Notes under the pieces: generated by a model
The model's database searches: none
What the model saw: the letters and a program-made list of their open reading frames with translations, nothing else
What the model was told of the DNA's origin: nothing
Assembly: GCA_949987705.1 (NCBI GenBank)
Contig: OX465281.1
Location: 196,465,112 to 196,529,111 of the forward strand
Origin: Thereva unica
Lineage: Eukaryota > Arthropoda > Insecta > Diptera > Therevidae
Direction of reading: 5' to 3'
DNA: 64,000 nucleotides
In this document: positions 23,401 to 32,081 of the stretch, piece by piece
How positions within the stretch are numbered: the first letter of the stretch is position 1
Layout: every line of letters begins with the position of its first letter
Position numbers and translations under genes: made by a program

Positions 23401-25325
23401 TTTTACTCCCGTAAGCTTTATCCTGCTCTAAATTCCAAACAACTTTGGTCCAATATTCGTTCTTTAGGTATTAATACTTCTGTACCCACACCTTCTGAGG
23501 TGGATGTAAATCTTCTCAATGCTTCCTTTATTCAATCTCCTCCCGATCCCATACTCTCCTCTCCCACGGACTCCCCATCATCTACCTCACTCAGTACTGA
23601 TGGTCTCAACTTTCGTTGTGTAGACCCCTGTGTAGTTCTTGAAACATTGCTGTCCATCTCATCTAACAGTATCGGTTGTGATGAAGTTTCTTCGCGATTT
23701 CTTAAGTTACTCTCTCCACTAATTCTGGAAACCATCACTCATATCTTTAATTACTGCGTGACAACTTCTCAAGTGCCCCTGATATGGAAAAGGTCTGTTG
23801 TGAATACATTACCAAAACAATCCTGTCCAGTAGATTTAACAGATTATCGTCCTATTAGTATTCTTCCCTTTCTTGTTAAAGTCTTTGAGAAAATTCTCTT
23901 CGGTCAGATCACGCGCTATATTGAATCTAACAATTTCCGTTCTAAACTACAATCTGGCTTCCGTAAAAACCATAGCTGCGAAACAGCTGTATTGAAGGTA
24001 ACTTCAGATCTTCGTTCAGTCCTCGATGAGGGTGATGTAGGATTACTTGTTCTTCTTGATTTCTCCAAAGCGTTTGACTCTGTAGTTCATTCGCGCTTGC
24101 TTTCCAAACTTAGGACATTCTATAATTTTTCTTCTTCTGCCATGAGACTTTTCTCCTCCCTTCTGTCTAATAGGTTACAGTGTGTTCGTCATAACGAGGT
24201 TGCGTCTTCATTCCTACCAGTACTTGTAGGGGTTCCACAAGGCTCAATTCTCGGTCCTCTCCTTTTCTCCCTGTATGTCAACGATGTTACCTCCGTTATT
24301 CAACGCTGCTCATTTCATCTATATGCTGATGATCTTCAGTTGTACAACCTCATGTACTCCTAGTAAAATCAGATCTTGCATCTAAAATCTTAATGATATT
24401 CTGTCCCAAATAAATGAGTGGAGTTCTTCCAATTTTCTCAAATTAAATCCTAATAAGTCCAAAGCACTCATCCTTAAACGTCCCATTAGGTCCCTGGACA
24501 ATATTCCAAATATCGTCCTTGATAATATTCCTCTTCCCTTTGTTGAATGTGTCAATAATTTCGGTATTATTATTAATGGCACACTATCCTGCTGTCTCAC
24601 TTATACTCTCCAAGATCTATGGCACATTGCGTAAACTTTGGCTCTATGGTAATCTCTTACCACAATCTATTCGTGCCAAGCTAGTTAAAACTCTCGTGGT
24701 ACCACATTTTCTTTATGGTGCCCTTGTTTACATTTCTTTTGACTCATCCTGTCGCCAACGTCTTAAGGTTGCATTTAATGATTGTCTACGGTATATTTTC
24801 CAGTTGAGACGCTCGGATCATGTGTCTGGCATACAACATTCTTTATTAGGTCATGACATCTTACGTCTTCTTGACATCATGGCACTGGTCCTCTTACATA
24901 AAGCATTTTATGCTAAAAGGAGAGGTATACGACTTCCTAGCTCCTTTCCAGTCCCTGAGATCAATCAAATTCCTTATATCTGCTCATTTGTCCCTAATTG
25001 GTAGTCGCTCCTTCTTTGTGTATACAATTAGACTTTGGAATTGCCTTCCTAACACAATAAAAAGGATAGGCAATGCAGCAGCTTTCAGAAAGCAAGCATC
25101 TAGTTTTCTCTCTTCCTCTTCCTCACCTTTTCTTTAGTTCTTTTTATTTCCTTTCTATTTTTTGCCCCTATCTACCCCACTTATCTATCCCCTATAATTT
25201 CAACATTATTTATTTAAGGCTAGTTTAAGTTATTTTTTTAAGATTTAAATTTTTTTGCCGTTTGTTCTGTACTTTAAAAGATGTTGTTCTTGTATATTGC
25301 CCCAATAAATAAATAAAAAATAAAA
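20430..25325 (+). mobile_element. CR1/Jockey-like LINE with internal tandem duplication
   Basis: The end of ORF1 reads from about 20452 to 20970 (VIRGIPCADNDNPKE onward). ORF2 starts at 21222 or shortly after with an apurinic-type endonuclease: NICVFNARSLRNKMDEF, LVSETWLK, VAGDFNVN and LDHDLLF are all present. The reverse transcriptase follows: CPVDLTDYRPISILPF, FRKNHSCETAV, LDFSKAFDSV, GVPQGSILGPLLFS and an intact YADD (24322-24333). A segment of about 1.08 kb spanning the endonuclease end and reverse transcriptase start is present twice in tandem. The C-terminal part runs to about 25137, and an A-rich AATAAATAAATAAA tail ends the element near 25325. Frameshifts near 24360 break it. Confidence 0.88.
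21938..24106 (+). repeat. Tandem duplication of about 1.08 kb inside the LINE
   Basis: Unit 1 is 21938-23019 and unit 2 is 23020-24106. They are nearly identical: unit 2 has six extra bases (atctga near 23277), and a handful of substitutions separate them (for example gtgattaca against gtgaataca). The unit joins the middle of the reverse transcriptase back to the endonuclease end, so no functional ORF2 results. Confidence 0.95.
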
Positions 25326-26107
25326 TAAAGAGGTAAACATAAAAAAAAAGTTGTGTTCGAGTGGCCATATTTCGGTAAATTTTTAACCAAACAAATTTTT
25401 CGACCCAACATTTTAAAGGAAATTTTATCTACTTTTTTTTCCATATTACTATATCTCTGACCCAAAAAAGATATAGGCGAAGAAGCAAAAAAAGAAAAAA
25501 ACATCAAAATTTTGTTTCAACATTTTTGACATAAAATTTTTAAAGTAAGCCATTTCCTTGAGAAATTTAATTCTCTACAAACATTTCATATAAATCGAAA
25601 ATTCAAATTTCAAATTCAACGAAATTTTGCTTCGTTTGCGAGATATATTGCAAAAACAAAACAGGGTTCATTTTGACCGCTATCTCCAAGTTCCACCCTC
25701 TAGTTTAATTGGTTAGGTTAGATATGGCTGAGCTGCTGGTGCACAGCCCAAACACTTAGGCTAAATGGATAGACCCCACTTTGGCAACACTGCCATAATA
25801 GATCCCACTTTAAACCCAGTGTTAAAGTGTCGTTTCGTCGTTAAACCACCTCGAGGACGTAATGAATCTTCTTAGTTGGGGGATCCCAAACTCCGGGATT
25901 TGCGCACAGCGACTGATCAAGAGTTCTGACCGCCCTAGGCTAAGTATGAGGACGCGCCCCCGCCAAGTGTGTTACGGACGGCTTAAAAAGTAGTGAGTAG
26001 AGTAGTAGTGTGAAAAGTTTATACTACCTATAGTTTTCAGATCGATCCGCAAGCGAAACTAACGTTGGCCTTTATCTGCATGACATTCAACCCAAGGGTG
26101 GTAAGGG
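25326..26107. other. Spacer with unidentified repeat-like sequence
   Basis: AT-rich to about 25680, then a more GC-balanced block (25690-26100) starting ggttaggttagatatggc and containing ggcaacactgcc. No reading frame was seen. It could be the untranslated end of a LINE, but I see no diagnostic motif. It ends in the ggtaaggg target of the hAT element. Confidence 0.4.
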
Positions 26108-27069
26108 CAGGGGCGGCGCTTTCATAGGTGTATATGGTGCACTTGCACGGGGCGCAATTGGGCGGGGGCGCAATTTAAGACTTTGAAAAAAAATCTTTGT
26201 TTCCGTGACCTCGATTTATTTTTTCCATTTTATTTTCTCGATAAAATATTCTGTACGTCTGTCCCCGAAATAAGACGGATCTCGCGAGCGCAAGAAGTTA
26301 CACAAATTTAACCAATTTCTGTCCAAAGATAAAGTATAGATCTTTCAAGAAAAATCGGAGAAATTTTACTTCTCCCCGTTCAAGAAGTTACTCAAAATTT
26401 CATAAAATTTCTGTCCAACTAAGTTTTCACCCGGTGACGAGACATCAGTGAGATAAAACGAGCAGCATGTAGTGTATACGTACAATAACTATCGCGAACT
26501 GGTGAAAGTGCTACCATAATCTCCACTGGAAGCTGTCCAGAATAGGATGAGCTAATGTGATCGGGCCAAAATGAAAAGTTGTCGTGTCAAGCGATGCATG
26601 GCATTTGTTAGGTTTGTTGTGGTCGTTTAAGGGCCTCCTTTGGGCACCGGGCGCACCCAGTTGTAAATGCCTTATTATTATATGGAGCCTCTGTCTGGAT
26701 GGATGCGTTCGTGAACACCTCCCCTACAGATTAAAGGCAAAATGGCGGCCAAGAAGCAAACCTAAACAGCCGCTCTGCTCAAATTTTCTGGGCCCGCAGC
26801 GTGAGATGAATGAACAGGCCTTCTTTTTCGAGAATCAGAAGTAAAAAACTAGAAAAATCCAAATGACCCAAAATCTCAGCCAAGTGAGAGGAAAATCGTT
26901 CATTCATTTATACTGCTCTGGAGCATTTTTTGAAAATTCTTTAAAAAGCGCCATAACAACTCATTGGGCGATTTTTGTCTCCTTCCATTGTCCGACATTG
27001 CGATCAAAAAATTATAGGGCGCAATATGGCATTATGCACAGGGCGCAAAAAAACCAAGCACCGGCCCTG
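26108..27069. mobile_element. Non-autonomous hAT element, 962 bp (perfect 8-bp TSD)
   Basis: Starts CAGGGGCGGCGCTTTCATAG and ends GCACCGGCCCTG. The flanks are ggtaaggg at 26100-26107 and 27070-27077, a perfect 8-base duplication. Subterminal GGGCGCAA repeats occur at both ends. No complete transposase is visible; short open frames are non-specific. It is the same family as the copy at 10354-11268 and the end at 55327-55385. The perfect duplication indicates a fairly recent insertion. Confidence 0.9.
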
Positions 27070-27077
27070 GGTAAGGG

Positions 27078-27358
27078 TCAACCATTTTTTAAGCTGACCA
27101 TACATAAAGGCAAAATAAGTGACTGCAGGCTACCAAGCAGAAAACCAAATCTATGTCGTATTTGGCCGCATTGGCTTATTTTCTATAGACAACCTAGTTG
27201 CCTTGCCACTGCCAGTGACCATGAGAGTCGTCTAGTGTGTGAAGTTGCTTCGACTTGAGTATTTTTTAAATATTTACACTTCTGTTATTGTTAAAAAAAA
27301 AGAGGAGAGAGATTAATGATTTATTTAAAATTATAGTAATTAAGTAATTATTATTAAA
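27078..27358. other. Spacer
   Basis: Non-coding sequence between the hAT target copy and the transposase relic. No features recognised. Confidence 0.4.
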
Positions 27359-28289
27359 TTATACAAAAGTCCATTTTCGTGATTTAGGGTTTGCAAATAA
27401 TTCCACAATTTTTTCAAATTTAATAGTTTGTAAAAAATCACTTTCTATTAGTGCGTTTCCATGACAGCTTGAAGCTTACTTGAAGCTTATTTCAAGTACA
27501 AATGTAAACGCAAGCAGCTCGACTGGAGTCGATCAAAAAGATTTTTGTGATCGGCTGGAGTGCTTGTCATGTAAACCGAGCTTGAAAGCTTGAGTGCTCG
27601 AAATTGCGAAAGTTAGGCCTGTAAATGTGTCTAAAGGTAATGTGTGGGAATATGAGGAGACAAAAATATTAATGAAGAAATAAAAGCACGATAAAAGGAA
27701 GAAATAAAAGAAATATAATAGTAACTTCAAATGACAGCTAAAGAACTCAAGCTCGGTTTAAGCTAATTTGCCGCTTCAAGTAGGCAGAGCATATACGCGC
27801 TCGAGTTCTTGAGATTTTCAAGCCTTCGAGTACTCAAGCTGTCATGGAAACGTAGTATATGTACATTAGCGAGAGCGCTGCAAGTTTTTGCTGTCGGAGT
27901 GTGCAGCGCAAGTAATTTTTCACTCTATTAAGTGCTGAAAAAGACCTTTCGCGGCTGCAGTTGTTAACACTCATTGTCAAAAAAACTCTTAATATTATCT
28001 CCCCATTTGGGAACATGCATGAAATATTAAAACTTTTTATTAACTGCAACAAACCCTTTGGAGTTCTGGCAGAAATAGAATGCTCGGCCTCGGTGTCAGA
28101 TTTTAAAAACTGCGACAAATGGACGCATTCTTCTGCAAAGGTTTCTTCTAAATCAGTGGTATATTGTTGTTTTAACTCCTTTGCTTTGGTTCTACTAAAT
28201 TCACTGTCGTCTAGTTCATGCAGTTTATATAAGAAACCAAACTTTGTGTTTAGTGTATTATAAATAATTTGCCGATCATCTAGCGGCAA
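27359..28289 (-). pseudogene. hAT transposase C-terminal domain, split by a MITE
   Basis: On the minus strand from 28289: DDRQIIYNTLNTKFGFLYKL, an acidic linker, then NNCSRERSFSALNRVKNYLR and LAALSLMYI, the dimerisation motif of hAT (ZMYM/TTF-type) transposases. At 27858 the frame meets a 409-bp MITE. Beyond it (27448 down to 27362) the same protein resumes as IESDFLQTIKFEKIVELFAN and ends at a stop at 27359-27361. The N-terminal zinc finger and most of the catalytic core are missing beyond 28289. It may once have served elements like the one at 26108-27069, but that is inference. Confidence 0.85.
27449..27857. mobile_element. MITE, 409 bp, with TAT duplication
   Basis: Begins TAGTGCGTTTCCATGACAG and ends with the inverse of TACTACGTTTCCATGACAG. 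TAT lies on both sides (27446-27448 and 27858-27860). Removing it with one TAT rejoins the hAT transposase frame (MYI then ESD). The interior has inverted subterminal repeats rich in CTTGAAGC and CTCGAG-like words. It is PIF/Harbinger-like by duplication length. Confidence 0.85.
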
Positions 28290-28680
28290 ACGCGAGAACT
28301 AGGTTGCACCGTTTAAATCCCTAATTTCCCTCCCATACAAAATGAAGTTAAAATTTACGCCGGTTACTGCGAGGCGGATTAAACTCAACTCGCACTAGGC
28401 CAGCTCACTCATTCGCTCGACCACCGACCGATTCGAGTAACAAGTCAGTTACCTAGTTTATAGCATAAAAATTAAATCGATTTAACTCAAAGTTACGTCA
28501 AAATTTCGATTTAGCGTATAAACGGGTATTAAATACATTCTTATAACTATAGCTTAAGCCGAAACATTCCGGTTTAAACCATAATTCGAATTACCTCGTT
28601 TATAGGGTAAAAATTTTTGGCTGATCCATAATTCGAATTATTTTTGGAGTAGCTATAAACTAGGTAAGTGTTTGTTGCAC
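28290..28680. repeat. Small inverted-repeat element, about 230 bp, plus spacer
   Basis: CAGTTACCTAGTTTATAGC at 28446-28464 and its near-complement GCTATAAACTAGGTAAGTG at about 28655-28673 match at 18 of 19 bases. Between them lie further palindromic words (CGAATTA, TTTATAG). I find no convincing target duplication. The sequence at 28290-28440 is unassigned. Confidence 0.55.
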
Positions 28681-29640
28681 GCGCGCTTTTTAAAGTGGGC
28701 CGCCTGAGTCGTAGAAGGGCCAAGTCATTTTGACCAAGGTGCATTTGAAGAGCGATATTCCAAAACGTACTAAGTCAATTTTTGTTTAATTTTAATATTG
28801 TATTGCTTTCCAATCTATGACGTAGTAGTTATGCATTCACATAAACATTTATCACAAATCATACTCATTCCGATGTATAATGGGTCATACAAATGAATTT
28901 TCCATCAATTTCAATAGCTAGTATTCATATTGAATTTTTTAATGTTTTTTTTATATTAAAAATAAAGATTTGAAAAATATTATTCTTTCTTTTGCTGGGC
29001 TGAACTTTCTGAGGACTGAAAACATTTACCATAGTATCATAATTTTACTATGAAATTTTATTTCAAAATGTACTAAGTAATTGACTTAGTACATTATGAA
29101 AATGTACCACCATAAATAAAACCATTTTTTTCATATAAAATGTAGCAAATTTATTTATATTTTTATAAATAATAGTTTCTTTTATCGGTTTTTTGAGAAA
29201 GGAAGTAATATTACAGCCCTTTAGGCAAGAGTGAAAGTGATATTCAGTTTTTTTTATTTCCCACACTTAGCACGTTTTGGAATATCGCTCTTCATTTGTT
29301 AAGAGCTCCAATGCTTTTCTGCTAGTTGCATTGTATGGTGTTCGCATCGGAGTTTAAAGGTGGCATACCAACCCTTTCTTTTCCAGGAAGGAGAGTGGCG
29401 GTCGTGCCTTTCCTAGCGAATTCGTCAGCTTTACAGTTTCCCTTTCCCGCCATATTGTTAAGAGATCTGCGACATTCAGAGATAGTTCTGGAGTTATTAG
29501 TGCAAGAGCGCAGGGCCTTCAGAGCCGCCTGACTACCTGAGAAGATGTTGATAGATGATGGAAGATGATTCGGTTCCTGTCACCTTGCTAGTTGATTTTC
29601 AAAACAGCCTCATGTATGGCTAAACCCTCCGCTTGGTATA
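28681..29640 (-). mobile_element. LINE RNase H relic split by a TIR element
   Basis: On the minus strand from about 29530: LKALRSCTNN, then AGKGNCKADEFARKGTT near 29460-29400, an RNase H C-terminus, then MQLAEKHWSSLT near 29330-29300. The frame is interrupted by the 545-bp element at 28748-29292 and resumes as PWSKMTWPFYDSGG near 28740-28690. It is the same domain type as the relic at 18700-19500. Confidence 0.75.
28748..29292. mobile_element. TIR element, 545 bp, with CATTTG duplication
   Basis: Ends are AAGAGCGATATTCCAAAACG at 28748 and its inverse, finishing at 29292. CATTTG occurs on both sides (28742-28747 and 29293-29298). Excising the element and one CATTTG rejoins the LINE frame. The interior has a second inverted pair built on ACTAAGTCAATT words. 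No transposase is present, and the superfamily is unclear because 6-bp duplications are unusual. Confidence 0.8.
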
Positions 29641-30790
29641 CAATGCAGTGATCTGGTAGTCGGAAGGAGACTTCAATCCCAAGTTCCGGCGAGAAGACTC
29701 TAATTTAATAACACTTGAATGACCCAATGACCAATTCCTGCAATAAAAACCCGTGAACGACTTAGTATATGACATAATCAATAGCCTAATATAAATTTTA
29801 AACGTAATGCGAAAATAATTTGTTGGTAAAAAACCAAAATTTTATTTTTAACATTTCATTTTCAGCCTATCGCATTCGCAATATTAATTAATTTAATAAA
29901 TAAAACTTTGCCTAAATTCGAAATTTTTAAAAATATATTTTAATTTAATATAATCATATTTATATTATAAAAGAAAGCCATAGAGCATTGTATTGTCACT
30001 GCGTTTCTTATATATAGAAAGTGCCTTTTATTGAAAAGAATACGTATCCTATTTTTTGGCTTTTGATGTATACACACACACAACTTTTTTAAATGTGTTT
30101 TGCTTGTAGAGATGCTAAAATAAAATCATATTTTGAATAAATAAAAAAATAAAGATATTTATAATTATTAATATTGCATACAAATGAAAATATTTATCAT
30201 AATTCAAATTTTTTACATTTAATTAATATATAAATAAGACTAAATAAAATTTTAGGGAAATTCATACAGAACACATACATAATATATGTAGTTGTGTAAA
30301 CTTATTAATATGAAGAAAGAAAAAAAATATATAAGAAAAATTTTTCATATAAAGAAAATTTTTTGCTCAACTTATTAAAAATAGCGTAAAAATAATGTGT
30401 ATAAAAAAATCTTTTAAAGAAAACAACAAAATATCAGGTAAAAGCAATAAAATTATTATAGAATAATATATTTAAGTAGAAAAGTGCTTAAACTTTTAAC
30501 TATGAACGGTTTTCAATGAAAAGTCTATACTATAAAATGAATAAAGAAAAAAAACAAATATAATTTAAGATCGTTTCAAAATATTTATAAATTAAAATAC
30601 ATATTTGTAAGAGACAGTAAGAAAACTTGATTTATGATATTATTTCAAGTTTAAATTTTCATTATTATTATTATAATATAATACATATTATTATAATATA
30701 ATTTATACATGATGTTTGGCTGGTATTATTTTAGATTTTTTTTGTTTGTGAATAAAAAACATAATTATTTGCTATTTTGAATTTTCATAA
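29641..30790. other. AT-rich spacer
   Basis: More than 1 kb of AT-rich sequence with ATTATAATATAAT repeats near 30670-30710. No gene or transposon end is seen. Confidence 0.55.
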
Positions 30791-31330
30791 ACTAGAGTTG
30801 TTGGGAAATTGCGCCGCCGCACACTGGGACGGATTGGCCCTTTACGACGACAAAAATCAAACTAGTTGGGATGTGGGTTCGACCCTTTCGGTCCACACGA
30901 TCAACTCCACAGTATGAAGGAAGGAAGCTCTTTGAAATAACGATAAGAATGGTAAATCCGCAAGGCTTTTCTAAAGAACTTTTTTTTTGTTGAACAGTAG
31001 CAAACAAACATGTCCCTGGCACTGCGTTCGCGACACTATAAAGCGAATTCATTTTGAGCGTGTTGACATGATGATAGATTGCAATGGTAAAAACTTCATT
31101 TTCAATTCGAACGATTTCAGGAGATAGTACCAAAATTAATCAATGTAACGGATTTGTCAAACTTGTCCGAAAAGGCCAAACTGTAATCACTGGAAATCCC
31201 GCGATGAACTCAATTCCCAAAACTGTAGGACATGGAAAGCAATCTGCCGTTCAAACAGTTCTGAACTAAAGTTTGAAAATTTCGTCATGTTTGTAATCGT
31301 TAACGTATTTGTTGAATGGTTTTTAAAGAA
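30791..31330. repeat. Interspersed repeat, related to 55690-55840
   Basis: Read on the minus strand near 30915-30850 it gives gttgatcgtgtggaccgaaa followed by gggtcgaaccc. The same words occur on the plus strand at 55720-55765. The GGTCGAACCC string is B-box-like, so a tRNA-derived SINE is possible, but no A box or tRNA body is convincing. No coding content was recognised. Confidence 0.4.
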
Positions 31331-31489
31331 AACTCGGATTTTGACGAGTGATGACTCATTGGGAAGCTATTGCTCGGCTGAATCCATAAAAGTGAACTTC
31401 ATTTTGAACGGGTGTCATTCCAACGCTTCGATCGGCACCTCAATGAAGTCAATATCATTTTTGGTTTGTGTTCTATTATAGAGCATGTA

Positions 31490-31800
31490 CAAAAATCACT
31501 TACGCCCTTTGAACATAGATACCGCTCGATCGAATTTTATGAAAATCTTTTCAAACTGTACTTTCGGTAATACGTTACGATCGGCACCTCAAAGAAGTCG
31601 TTATCATGGTTGGTTCGTGCTATATCTTGCAGGTACAAAAATCACTTACGTCGCTTAAACAAAAAAACGGCTAGACCGAATTTCATGAAAATTTTTTCAG
31701 ATCATATTTCGGTTAATACGCTTCGAACGACACCTCAACGAAATCGATATCAGTTTTGGTTCGCGCGATATCGTGCAGGGAAAAATAACCACATCCGTAC
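31490..31800 (+). repeat. Minisatellite, about 147-bp unit, two copies
   Basis: The phrase caaaaatcacttacg recurs at about 31489 and 31635. Each is followed by a clause with gaccgaatttcatgaaaat, then tacgcttcgaacg and cacctcaa, and ends in gatatcgtgcagg-like sequence. Units are clearly diverged. The same family is present in inverse orientation at 53880-54260. Confidence 0.7.
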
Positions 31801-32081
31801 GCACGCACACACACATACTTCCTCCCACCGAGAGATTATTCCACAGTCGAGTTGTTCTATTTACAAAAGAATTCATATTTTGTTGAGTGCGTGAAAGGGG
31901 GAGTTGCAGGTGGAGGGAATGAGACGAGTGGGCTAATCTGGTGTTGCGGGTATAAGAATGCCGTGGAGGCAGGAGAGCGTTTAACTCGGAGGAACAGTCA
32001 CTATGATAGTAGCGATAAAATTTTGTCAGTGCTGCTACATTCCTACGGTGGCTCAGGGGGTCGATGGTGGAGCAGGCGGTG

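Noticed and set aside
21476..23738. Minus-strand open frames within the LINE at 20430-25325
   Set aside because: They oppose well-supported endonuclease and reverse transcriptase frames and have no homology that I recognise.
30000..30780. Possible promoter or origin in the AT-rich tract
   Set aside because: AT richness and TATATA strings are common here and no other signal supports a function.
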